Origin: Paenibacillus endoradicis
Lineage (GTDB): Bacteria; Bacillota; Bacilli; Paenibacillales; Paenibacillaceae
Length of the DNA: 64,000 nt
Assembly (NCBI RefSeq): GCF_024721975.1
Contig: NZ_JANQBB010000002.1
Coordinates: 558,001 to 622,000, forward strand
Reading direction: 5' to 3'
The notes under the pieces were generated by a model. The model ran no database searches, was not told the DNA's origin, and worked only from the letters and a program-made list of their open reading frames with translations. Position 1 is the stretch's first letter; every line of letters begins with the position of its first letter. Below, piece after piece: positions 8,650-17,351 of the stretch. The position numbers were made by a program, and so were the translations under genes.

Positions 8650-9147
8650 TCATCTTGTTGATTGTTTAAGTTCTCGTATCACCGTATCCAACAATTTGGG
8701 ACGAGCTATAATATTTCGACTAAGTGCTTGAAACGTATAGATTGGCCCCATTGGCATGGCCCACAAACCAAACAAACAAGTGAATAGGCAAAATAGTATA
8801 TTCATCAACGCAGTGGGATGATATTCTCTCACATAATAACTAGTCTTGACACGATAGGAGATCAATACCCAGGAAAAACATATTTCATATTGCATAAATT
8901 GTGTCTGGTTATCTATACGTATTCCATTAAAGGTGTCCCCATGCTGCCGAATATGATCAACATTGGACAATAACCACTCCTTAAACTGCTTACCTTGCTT
9001 CTCGTCCCTGTAAAAAAGAAAGCCAAAAAAAACGATTATGCAAACAGTAATTAGTAGGAATACTGAAAAACTTGTATTTCCGTTAGACAAACTAAATACG
9101 AAAGTAAAGCATATAAATGCTGCTATTAAGAATAATGCTGGAACCAT
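8650..9147 (-). CDS. hypothetical membrane protein
   Basis: 165 residues from the ATG at 9147, which has GGGAGG about 11 nt upstream; the ATG at 9177 has no ribosome binding site. Two N-terminal hydrophobic segments (about 3-20 and 25-42) precede a soluble part with EWLLSNVDHIRQHG and NGIRIDNQTQFMQYE. Another hydrophobic hairpin (LFCLFTCLFGLWAMPMGP) and a polar tail follow. I do not recognise a named family. It stands alone between the SDR locus and the chitinase terminator and is a small integral membrane protein of unknown role. Confidence 0.75.
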   Translation of the reverse strand: MVPALFLIAAFICFTFVFSLSNGNTSFSVFLLITVCIIVFFGFLFYRDEKQGKQFKEWLLSNVDHIRQHGDTFNGIRIDNQTQFMQYEICFSWVLISYRVKTSYYVREYHPTALMNILFCLFTCLFGLWAMPMGPIYTFQALSRNIIARPKLLDTVIRELKQSTR

Positions 9148-9359
9148 AAAAGTATCTTTCCTCCCTTCACCTAACATAACACTATCTAACTTGACTATTA
9201 TACTACTTCAGCTAATTGGAAAGTTGGGTTAAATTGTATTTTTATTCATTAATGATTTAATACTATATTAATCGTTAACCACCTGAAGCTTAAGTTCAGT
9301 GAAATAGGTACGATTGTAGCTTCTCTAATGCATTCTATTGAACTTTGTACCTACAAAAA

Positions 9360-9410
9360 CTCCCCTTACCGTAGCAGGTTTTGTAATTAACCTGTCTACT
9401 ATAAGGGGAG
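9360..9410 (-). terminator. terminator of the chitinase gene
   Basis: The arms TCCCCTTA and TAAGGGGA extend through an inner GTAGCAGGTT/AACCTGTCTAC pairing. On the minus strand the hairpin is followed by TTTTTGT. It lies 28 bp after the chitinase stop. Confidence 0.88.
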
Positions 9411-9437
9411 CGTATCAACCGGGGTACAACCTATTTA

Positions 9438-12400
9438 TTATGATTCCACTTTATCGAGCAAGCGCATAATCGCAACAACAGCCTGCGCCTTTGTTACCTT
9501 TCCTTCTGGGTCGAAGCGTGTAGAAGATACGCCGTTCATAATGTTTTGTGAGACGATTTGTTCGATCGCATCTTTGGCATAAGCTGAGAACTGCTCCTTG
9601 TCATGGAAACGATCAAGAACACTACCTTGTACGTTTCCAGCTTCCTTACTTAGCACCAGAGCGCGATAAAGCACTACAGCCATTTCCTGACGGCTAATTG
9701 TACCATCTGGATCAAACTTGCCTGGTTGTTTGCCGTTCACAAGACCTAACATTGAAGCAATAGCAATATCCTCCGCATACAAGGATTGATTATCTACATC
9801 TTCAAAGGTCTGTTTTGCATTATTAGGCAGAAGACCTAGTCCGCGCACTACAATTGAAACAAACTCTGCACGCGTAATCTGTGATAATGCGCCAAAATTC
9901 TCAGTGCTTTCGCCAAACACAATTAAGCGATTAGATGCACGACTAATGGCATCCTTAGCCCATGATATATTGGTATCCGTATAATTAAACGAGGTGCCCA
10001 CGACCATATAAATCCCGCCTGTTGGAGCGTCCAGTTCAACCTTTAAGCTACCGTCAGCTTGTTTAACCACCTTAGTTGCTACAGGACGGAAAGTATTGGA
10101 GTCTGGTAAATATACAATTCCTCTCACTTGTGCCTCTTCTATGCTACTAGCAGGTAACATTATGATAAGCTTTGCTCCATCAAGCTGCGATACAGCATAG
10201 TAAGCTCCATCTGCTCCCAAAGCTTCAACAGTCAACCCAATAGCTCTAGATTGCGCGCTCATGCCAGGTGTAACTGTAGACCCTACTGATTGTTGATCCT
10301 TTACATTTAGCGAAATACGAATATCAGTAGCATGATCTAATACTTTGGCAGGGAACACATAAGAAACTCCGTTCCAATTTAATATCAGCTCAGCATCAAC
10401 TCCCGCTGCTACCAATGCTGCCGCTACCTCCTTAGGTAGATTCACATCAACGGATGGCGCTGCTTTATCCACCGTCAACGTAAAGGTATGACTAGCACTC
10501 GCCTTAATTGCTGCAACGGCAGCATCCTTATCTACCGTGACTGTCCATGTATCTTCTTGCTTAACTACGGTAGTCGTGAGTTCCTGCTGATTGGACGGTG
10601 GACTCACAGCATCTCCACCACCATCACCACCGCTACTTGCTGTCAGTGTCCGAGCGTTCAACACATCACTGAATGCGGAAACTGCTGTAATACCTTGCTC
10701 TTCCTTACTCACCGCAAGCACATGAACTTTGTATGTGCTAGAAGATTTAAGCTTATCGAATGTGAATTGTGTCTCTTCCGTAGAACCAACATAACGACCA
10801 TCAATATAAGCCTCGTAGCCTGTTGCTCCTGCAACACTATCCCACTTGATAGTAAGAGTTTTATAGTTAGCTGATGATAATGCTATTCCTTTAGGTGCTG
10901 CAAGTGCGTTTTCATTCGTTACACCATTAATCGGTAAATCTTTGTTCAATTGAGTAAGTAATTCACCAGTGCGGTCACCGGTAACCTCCCAGCTCATCAC
11001 ACCAGCCAAATTTTTGGATTTAACTAACGATGAGCTATAAATCATGGAAGTAAGATCATTATACGTAATAAAAGTTTGCTGTTCTGGACTATACAGATAA
11101 GCTACTTTAGCAGCATCATTCCAATATCGCACATAACCATCTTTGCCTATGAATGATATAATTTCGCTATAGTCATAAATCCCACTTTCCCAAGAACCTG
11201 CTGGAAAACTAGTACAGTCCACATATTGTCCTGGTGTCTCACAACCGCTCCAAGCCTTGCCATAGAACGGTAAGCCCAATACCAACTTATGCTCAGGAAC
11301 ACCTCCTGTAAGATGACCGTTAACACCACCTAGTACATTATTCCGTTCTGCATTTGGCTTTGGCAGGTTAGGATCATAGTAAAGCGGGGCATTGTGATTA
11401 GCAATGTTCTCCCAGCCACCGCTATAATCGTAAGTCATAATATTAATGAAATCCAAATAGTCACTAGAGTTTGCCAAGTCAGCATTAACAACAAAGTTGT
11501 CACCTTGTCCTGAAGCTATAGTCAGCAAATAATATCTGTTATCTTCAGAACCTGCGGCATCTAGCGCTGATCTTACAGTTTGCATAAGTAGCGTGAAGTT
11601 TTCTTTATCCTTAGGTGAACGACTGTTATATGTTTCCCCACCCTCTACTGGGTATTCCCAGTCGATATCCAAGCCATCAAGTTTATACTCTCGGATTACA
11701 TCAACTGCGGACTTAGCAAATGTTCTAAGCGTAACTTCATCTGCTGCCATATTGGAAAAGTTTTTGGACCAAGACCAACCGCCAACCGATACTAGCAATT
11801 TGAAATTAGGATTAATTGATTTCAAATCCGTGATGGCCTGTAAATTTTCAATATCCTTTTTTTGATCGCCTAACACAATTTCTCCATCATAAACATACCT
11901 GTCTTGCAAAGGAATATCTTCACTCTCACAAGCGGTTGTTCCTGTACCAAACTTTTTCCAACATATATCTGCGAAGGAATAGTTAACATGGGTAATTTTG
12001 GAAACATCCATCTCATCAGGTTGGAAATCACGGTCATAAACCGACCATGCTGCATAATAAGTTACGTTTGTAAAGTTGGCACCAGGTACAACAACAGCAG
12101 CTTCACTTGCAGCGGACTGCCATAAGTGATTGCTAGCTTCGACTGTAAAGGAATAAGACTCACCCTCCTGAAGTCCAGTTGCTGTGAATCGATTTTCGGA
12201 AGAAGAGCCGATTAATTTATCATTTTGATAAATCTTATAATTGGTTGCTCCTGCCACTGGGGCCCAGCCTAATGCTGCTGTAGTAAGGTTCGATGTGACA
12301 ACTTGCACATCTTGAGGTGCAGAGAGTTCGCCCCACTTGAGCTTAATCGTGTTGCTGGGAGCAGATGTTATTATCGGGTCACCACTTTTTTCTGGTGGTT

Positions 12401-13040
12401 TTTGAGCACTAACATAAAAAGCTGTTTCCGCACCTGCAACTACATGCTCTGGTTTCAAAGTATAAGTGATTTGATTAGGACCAGCATCTACTCCTCCTAT
12501 CCACCAGCCATTAGCATAAAGATCATAAGCAGTTGCACCAGGACTACCAATCCATTTAACGGTTACTGTAGACTCTGTTAAATCGGTAACCTGGAAATTA
12601 AGTGGTGCAGCTAAAGGTGCTTCCTTGTACTCCGAAGTATCTGCTAAGGTCGTAACTTCAATGACGTTACTTTTTACATTAGTATGCCCCTCTACAGTCT
12701 TATCGCTCTCCCAAACAATGTAAAAGCTATAAGTCGTTTCTGGCTCCAGTCCACCTACACTCTTAGTCGTACGATTACCCCAAGCTGCCCATTTGCCATC
12801 AGCATGATAGATTTGAATATCGTTGGGCGCCTTATCATCTCCTACTAAATCCCATTCAAGTTGAACACTATTATGGGTAATAGAACCTTCTACAACTCGG
12901 AGATTTTGCGGTGGTTCGAGACCAGCAGCTGCAACCGCAGGTTCATTAGCATAAACAACAACTGTGTTAGATAACATGCCTATCAGTAATGCAAAACTTA
13001 AAAACATCATAAGTACTTTTTTTCGGGGAATTGAATACAC
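9438..13040 (-). CDS. GH18 chitinase with FN3 repeats and C-terminal SLH anchor
   Basis: 1200 residues starting at a GTG with AGAGGTGA just upstream. Signal peptide about 1-31. Three fibronectin type III domains (about 42-130, 142-235, 238-320). GH18 catalytic domain about 325-700, with LLVSVGGWSWS, the DGLDIDWEYP signature, proton donor Glu462 and the MTYDYSGGW strand. A fourth FN3 follows (about 712-795), then a beta-rich spacer. Three SLH motifs at the C-terminus (ITRAEFVSI, ISRQEMAVVL, VTKAQAVVAI) bind secondary cell-wall polymer. It should hydrolyse chitin at the cell surface. SecA2, about 4 kb away, exports SLH proteins in some Bacilli; a link here is speculative. Confidence 0.95.
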   Translation of the reverse strand: MYSIPRKKVLMMFLSFALLIGMLSNTVVVYANEPAVAAAGLEPPQNLRVVEGSITHNSVQLEWDLVGDDKAPNDIQIYHADGKWAAWGNRTTKSVGGLEPETTYSFYIVWESDKTVEGHTNVKSNVIEVTTLADTSEYKEAPLAAPLNFQVTDLTESTVTVKWIGSPGATAYDLYANGWWIGGVDAGPNQITYTLKPEHVVAGAETAFYVSAQKPPEKSGDPIITSAPSNTIKLKWGELSAPQDVQVVTSNLTTAALGWAPVAGATNYKIYQNDKLIGSSSENRFTATGLQEGESYSFTVEASNHLWQSAASEAAVVVPGANFTNVTYYAAWSVYDRDFQPDEMDVSKITHVNYSFADICWKKFGTGTTACESEDIPLQDRYVYDGEIVLGDQKKDIENLQAITDLKSINPNFKLLVSVGGWSWSKNFSNMAADEVTLRTFAKSAVDVIREYKLDGLDIDWEYPVEGGETYNSRSPKDKENFTLLMQTVRSALDAAGSEDNRYYLLTIASGQGDNFVVNADLANSSDYLDFINIMTYDYSGGWENIANHNAPLYYDPNLPKPNAERNNVLGGVNGHLTGGVPEHKLVLGLPFYGKAWSGCETPGQYVDCTSFPAGSWESGIYDYSEIISFIGKDGYVRYWNDAAKVAYLYSPEQQTFITYNDLTSMIYSSSLVKSKNLAGVMSWEVTGDRTGELLTQLNKDLPINGVTNENALAAPKGIALSSANYKTLTIKWDSVAGATGYEAYIDGRYVGSTEETQFTFDKLKSSSTYKVHVLAVSKEEQGITAVSAFSDVLNARTLTASSGGDGGGDAVSPPSNQQELTTTVVKQEDTWTVTVDKDAAVAAIKASASHTFTLTVDKAAPSVDVNLPKEVAAALVAAGVDAELILNWNGVSYVFPAKVLDHATDIRISLNVKDQQSVGSTVTPGMSAQSRAIGLTVEALGADGAYYAVSQLDGAKLIIMLPASSIEEAQVRGIVYLPDSNTFRPVATKVVKQADGSLKVELDAPTGGIYMVVGTSFNYTDTNISWAKDAISRASNRLIVFGESTENFGALSQITRAEFVSIVVRGLGLLPNNAKQTFEDVDNQSLYAEDIAIASMLGLVNGKQPGKFDPDGTISRQEMAVVLYRALVLSKEAGNVQGSVLDRFHDKEQFSAYAKDAIEQIVSQNIMNGVSSTRFDPEGKVTKAQAVVAIMRLLDKVES

Positions 13041-13670
13041 GCGATCACCTCTATCATTTTAGTAGTTTCTGTACGAAGCTCTAATGATGATGTGCTGTGT
13101 CTAGGATGAGAAAAGTTATCGTCGAGGACGGCCTGGGATGTCAGATTTTAAAATGCAGTACGAATATGCGTCCTTCTAGGATAATTGGATACAATATGTA
13201 TGCGTTTGCAATGAGGGCAATGATTTATTACAGAGGATATGGAGCTACTCTTATTTTAGATGTATCACCCGCCTTACAAAGGGATTAGATTAGTCATATT
13301 TACATCATTTCTAGTCCATCCTAACATGATTCAACAGACGGGGAGAGGGAGACAAATTGCTACTAGAGGGTAAATTATTTACGAAATATTAATATTACAC
13401 GCTAATGTGCTAAAGATCGACAATAAAGTATAAAATGCATCATCACTCAAAAATCTACTAATACCATTGGGAATTATTTGTGCCACATACTAAATACCAA
13501 CGAGCTACTACATACTTAATAATTTCACTATTATTTAACTGATCAAATCTTAATGAATTCTTAATGTTATGGCTAGTCCCTTTCTTTAATAAACTCCCGT
13601 CATACTTATAGTACGTTTCACCGCACCACTTATAGTGCGAATTTGGGTGTAGATAAACAGTAAAGCTAAT
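13041..13670. other. gene-poor region between chitinase and TetR
   Basis: 630 bp without a convincing gene. It should hold the chitinase promoter. A 74-codon minus frame at 13458-13682 (KWCGETYYKYDGSLLKKG) starts inside the TetR terminator and lacks a ribosome binding site, so it is at most a remnant. A 63-codon plus frame at 13097-13288 lacks family features. Confidence 0.6.
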
Positions 13671-13706
13671 AAAACCGCCCATCCAATAATCGGATGAGCG
13701 GTTTTT
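13671..13706 (-). terminator. terminator of the TetR gene
   Basis: Inverted repeat AAAACCGC...GCGGTTTT with an inner CATCC/GGATG stem, directly after the TetR stop. It is followed on the minus strand by TTTTATT. Confidence 0.88.
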
Positions 13707-13711
13707 ACATT

Positions 13712-14392
13712 CTACTTCTCCTGCTCCTTTATCACTTGCTCAATTCCCAACAAAATTAACTTCAATCCAAAATCAAACGCTCCGTCGGTCCCCATCAGCT
13801 CGAACAACCCGTTTGTGAACATCCTCCGGAACAATCCTACTTCCTTCTCGTTCATGGAGTCCAGAAGGCGAATCATCTCTTCACCAGGAATTGTCCCCTG
13901 ATTCTTAAGGATAGCGGAGACATTGCGCTCATGCTGATAATTGTCTAGGACAAAGTAGAATACATAGTTCACAAGCGTAGTAACCACTTGCATTTTTTGC
14001 TCTTGCTCAAGCGGCGTCGATTCCACGCAGAGCAGCATACGGTTGGTGAAACGGATAATGTCCGGTTCGTGAGGTAGCGTCATCATCATTAGCTGAGTAG
14101 AGCAAGGATACTGGCTAAGCACACTCCTTACTGTTATCGCAAACTCCGTCAACTGCTCCTTCCAGTCCCCCTCAGAGTGAAACTCCTCCAGAATCATTTT
14201 TGATACCTGGTTGGCCAGACGTTGATAGAGATTCTGCTTGCTCTTGAAGTACCAGTAGAGAGAAGGAGCTTGAATCCCCAGCCTGTCAGCCAATCGTCTC
14301 ATGCTAAATTTCTCGATACCCTCTTCTCCAAGAAGCTCCCACGAGGTTTCCAAAATCTTATCCTCCGAAATCTGAGGCTGTTGTTTTTTCAT
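13712..14392 (-). CDS. TetR/AcrR-family repressor of the divergent MATE pump
   Basis: 226 residues. The N-terminal helix-turn-helix lies at about 10-55 (ISEDKILETSWELL, FSMRRLADRLGIQAPSLYWY). The APSLYWYFKSKQNL recognition part resembles that of TetR itself. The C-terminal ligand domain looks like the TetR_C_1 type (VNYVFYFVLDNYQHE). It is divergent from a MATE exporter, and the shared 116-bp intergenic region carries three CTAACAxxGTxAG-like palindromes. The simplest reading is repression of the pump and itself, relieved by an exported compound. The inducer is unknown. Confidence 0.9.
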   Translation of the reverse strand: MKKQQPQISEDKILETSWELLGEEGIEKFSMRRLADRLGIQAPSLYWYFKSKQNLYQRLANQVSKMILEEFHSEGDWKEQLTEFAITVRSVLSQYPCSTQLMMMTLPHEPDIIRFTNRMLLCVESTPLEQEQKMQVVTTLVNYVFYFVLDNYQHERNVSAILKNQGTIPGEEMIRLLDSMNEKEVGLFRRMFTNGLFELMGTDGAFDFGLKLILLGIEQVIKEQEK

Positions 14393-14409
14393 CGTAATCC
14401 GCCCTTTTA

Positions 14410-14492
14410 TCTAACAGTGTAAGTTTATTATTTACAGGTTTATAAATTCATGATATCATCTAACACTGTAAGGCACAACCTAACACCGTTAG
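14410..14492. promoter_or_regulatory. MATE promoter with three putative TetR operators
   Basis: Three related sites: CTAACAGTGTAAG (14411-14423), CTAACACTGTAAG (14460-14472) and CTAACACCGTTAG (14480-14492, near-perfect palindrome). They flank a plus-strand promoter with TTTACA (14431-14436), a 17-bp spacer and TATCAT (14454-14459). The second and third sites lie at and after the expected start of transcription, where a repressor would block the pump gene. Confidence 0.7.
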
Positions 14493-14508
14493 ATTGAAGG
14501 TAAAATAA

Positions 14509-15882
14509 ATGACGAAAGTAGTGACCCATATGGAAACTGAAAACCTTCATTACTTTGAAAAAGCACCAGTCGCAAAAGCAGTAGCTCACTTCGCTGTACC
14601 GATGATGCTAGGCACGTCAATGAGTGTCATATATTCCATCTTGAATGCCTATTTCCTTGGTACACTCCACAATACTGCCATGTTAACCGCACTCGCACTA
14701 ACCTTGCCGTTATTTGCAATCATTATGGCACTAGGCAACTTGATTGGCATGGGTAGCGGTTCTTTCATTTCCCGTTTGCTAGGAGAGAAAAAGTATGATG
14801 ATGTAAAGCATGTGTCTTCATTTGCCTTTTACAGCAGTTTAGTTCTTGGACTTATCGCAATGGCCGTTGGCCTCCCGTTAATCGATTCAATCATTCATGG
14901 CCTGGGTGCAACGGCAGACTCCTTTGGATTTACAAAAGATTATGTCACCGTTATGCTTATTGGCTCACCGATCGTCGTATTATTCTTCACGCTCGAAAAT
15001 ATCGTGCGCTCGGAGGGTGCAGCACTCACGTCGATGATTGGTATGATTCTTAGTGTTGTCGTCAATATTATTCTTGATGCACTATTTATCTTCATCTTCC
15101 ATTGGGGCGTGATCGGCGTTGCGTCTGCAACGGTCATCTCTAACTTAGTTGCGATTGTATACTATGCCTTCCATATGAGATGTAAGAGCCAATTCTTAAC
15201 CATCTCCGTAAAATGGTTCAAGGCTTCCAAGGAGATTCTTAGCAATGTATTCAAAATCGGATTTCCCGTCTTTGTTATGAGTACTTTCTTGGGTGCAATG
15301 TCGCTCATCTTTAACCATTATCTTATCGATTATGGGGATCAGGCAGTAGCTGCTTATGGAATTTCATCACGTTTATTGCAATTTCCTGAGTTTATTCTCA
15401 TGGGCTTATGTGAGGGGGTCGTGCCGTTGATCGCCTTCTCTTTTACAGCCAATAAATTACGAATGAAGCAGACCATCGGATTCACGATCAAAGTAATTGT
15501 AGCGCTAGCAGTAGTTTTCGGTATCATCGTCTATCTAATCTCCGATAACTTAATTGGCTTATTTACGAATGACCCACAATTAATTGAAATGGGCAGCTAC
15601 TTTTTACATGTGACGTTCTTATCCTTGTTTATTACAGGAATGACCACGTTGTTTATGGGGATCTTCCAAGCAACAGCGCAAGGAACCGCCGCTTTTATTA
15701 TGTCAATTATTCAAGGAATTACTCTGATTCCTGTATTATATATAGCCAATCGAATGAACGGCTTCCACGGGGTGGTCTGGTCGCTCGTCATTGCGGATGC
15801 GGTAGCGTTTCTTGTTGGTGCCATCCTGCTGTATGTTCTGCGGAACAAATTGCAGCCCGATTTGGATAATTTAGTACACTAG
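14509..15882 (+). CDS. MATE-family multidrug efflux transporter
   Basis: 457 residues with about 12 membrane helices in two pseudo-repeats. The N-terminal part (PVAKAVAHFAVPMMLGTS, GMGSGSFISRLLGE) and the second-half counterpart (GFPVFVMSTFLGAMS) fit the MepA/DinF-type MATE group. Such pumps export cationic drugs using a Na+ or H+ gradient. The ATG at 14509 has GAAGG about 9 nt upstream. The divergent TetR gene and operators indicate drug- or metabolite-inducible expression. Substrates cannot be read from the sequence. Confidence 0.92.
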   Translation: MTKVVTHMETENLHYFEKAPVAKAVAHFAVPMMLGTSMSVIYSILNAYFLGTLHNTAMLTALALTLPLFAIIMALGNLIGMGSGSFISRLLGEKKYDDVKHVSSFAFYSSLVLGLIAMAVGLPLIDSIIHGLGATADSFGFTKDYVTVMLIGSPIVVLFFTLENIVRSEGAALTSMIGMILSVVVNIILDALFIFIFHWGVIGVASATVISNLVAIVYYAFHMRCKSQFLTISVKWFKASKEILSNVFKIGFPVFVMSTFLGAMSLIFNHYLIDYGDQAVAAYGISSRLLQFPEFILMGLCEGVVPLIAFSFTANKLRMKQTIGFTIKVIVALAVVFGIIVYLISDNLIGLFTNDPQLIEMGSYFLHVTFLSLFITGMTTLFMGIFQATAQGTAAFIMSIIQGITLIPVLYIANRMNGFHGVVWSLVIADAVAFLVGAILLYVLRNKLQPDLDNLVH

Positions 15883-15896
15883 AAAAAGTAAACATG

Positions 15897-15937
15897 CAAG
15901 AAGGCAGGATAAGGGCACTCCCGATTCTGCCTTCTTG
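15897..15937 (+). terminator. terminator of the MATE gene
   Basis: CAAGAAGGCAG at 15897-15907 pairs with CTGCCTTCTTG at 15927-15937. It lies 15 bp after the MATE stop, with an AT-rich tail. Confidence 0.75.
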
Positions 15938-16124
15938 TTATATGGAGGATATAATCTTACAAACATTTTATTAGGTAGGACCGCACTTCGTAACACTCCA
16001 GTTCTTTACCATGAAAAAATAGAAAAACGAGCAATACAAAAACAGTTCTGGCTTGGAAAGCGCCTAATGATAAATTGAAAATGTATCGTCCTCTAATCGA
16101 AATAATCAACAGTTATAGATAGTC

Positions 16125-16171
16125 AATACAAAGAAGTACATCTCCATATGAGCGATGTACTTCTTTGTATT
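16125..16171. terminator. strong inverted repeat, bidirectional terminator candidate
   Basis: Arms AATACAAAGAAGTACATC (16125-16142) and GATGTACTTCTTTGTATT (16154-16171) are perfectly complementary over 18 bp with an 11-nt loop. It lies between the convergent MATE and DUF975 genes. The rest of 15938-16306 holds no gene I can support; 16031-16110 contains a short frame (TVLAWKAPNDKLKMYRPL) that may be a relic. Confidence 0.6.
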
Positions 16172-16306
16172 ACTATATTCCCGTCAAAGTTCTCGTCTCT
16201 CACTCCGCACAAACTGTAATCGGATTGCAATAATCGCTATTCAGCAAAAGAACACCTCTGAGTTATAACCCATTATGACTACAAACGTCATAGTTGTATG
16301 GCTTAT

Positions 16307-17050
16307 TTATGTATAAAAGATAGGGGTCTGTTTCAGCCTTAGTTCTTCTTCCGTTGTCAGACCGTCATTCAATGCAAGTTGACGTAATGTTAGGTAAAGC
16401 TCAGCTCTCGTGGCATTGATATATGGTAGCACAAACAGGACACCGATGAAGAGTGCCAACACACCTAGAAGTATCCAGCCAATAAAGCTTAATTCAAGCA
16501 CGAATATACGAAATTTGTGTCCTTGTGTCATTTGCTTGCTTAGATCCACTGCTCGCCTATAGCCAATGTTTGGGTTGTCCGCTAAAATGAATGGCACTAG
16601 GCTGTATGCGTAAAACTTTACGATTCCAGGAATAATCAGAAGCAGGTACCATAAGAAATTAAGAAAAGCTCTCCAAGTCATTGTTTTCACAATATCTAAA
16701 TACCTAGTCTTGTCAAACGCATAACCTAAATGGTTTAAATTCACTTCATGTTCTGCAGATTGCTTGAAAAAACGCATCGAACCGACCTCAAGAGGAAAAC
16801 AAAGAAAAATCCGAAACGCAATTACCAACAGAAAGATAACAATAAAAATAATTATAAATATAGCAAAGAAAGGCGCTAGCATCCCCCAATCCACATTTAT
16901 ATCGGTAGAACGGGATGATCTGAAATTCAAGTCAGGAGGACTACTGCCTCCACCGACAAATGCAAGTATAATACTTACCAAAAATGCCTTCCAGTATGAT
17001 GTCCGTAGCACCTCTTTAGCTCTATGCTTCAGTTCTTTTCGCTCCCACAT
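16307..17050 (-). CDS. DUF975 family membrane protein
   Basis: 247 residues from the ATG at 17050, which has GGAGAGAGGG 6 nt upstream; the longer frame to 17131 has no ribosome binding site. The N-terminus MWERKELKHRAKEVLRTSYW is the DUF975 signature. It is followed by a Gly/Ser-rich loop and about five to six hydrophobic segments, including the conserved RYLDIVKTMTWRAFLNFLW and LLLIIPGIVKFYAYSLVPF blocks. The function of the family is unknown. A 39-bp piece of its upstream region reappears at 20342-20380 with five differences. Confidence 0.85.
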   Translation of the reverse strand: MWERKELKHRAKEVLRTSYWKAFLVSIILAFVGGGSSPPDLNFRSSRSTDINVDWGMLAPFFAIFIIIFIVIFLLVIAFRIFLCFPLEVGSMRFFKQSAEHEVNLNHLGYAFDKTRYLDIVKTMTWRAFLNFLWYLLLIIPGIVKFYAYSLVPFILADNPNIGYRRAVDLSKQMTQGHKFRIFVLELSFIGWILLGVLALFIGVLFVLPYINATRAELYLTLRQLALNDGLTTEEELRLKQTPIFYT

Positions 17051-17351
17051 AGAAATCCCTCTCTCCTTTATCGCTTTATATATAATACAATAAATACCAT
17101 ATAATATATAGTATAAAAAGAAACGAATCATTCTTATTATCTCGAGACTGTAAAGAACCTGTTGCAGTCTTCTTTTTGCTTATCATTGACTAAGACGCAT
17201 TCCAAAATGTAATATATTGTATACACTTTGGAATGCATAAATTACAATAAATTCAAACTAAAAACAGTAGATTTGAACTTGATAGGTTGCGGAACAACGC
17301 AAATATTTAATGAAAATAAGCGTATTTCTACCGAGGAGGAATCAAATTGCT

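Noticed and set aside
13458..13682. 74-codon minus-strand frame after TetR
   Set aside because: It starts within the TetR terminator and lacks a ribosome binding site; at best a relic.
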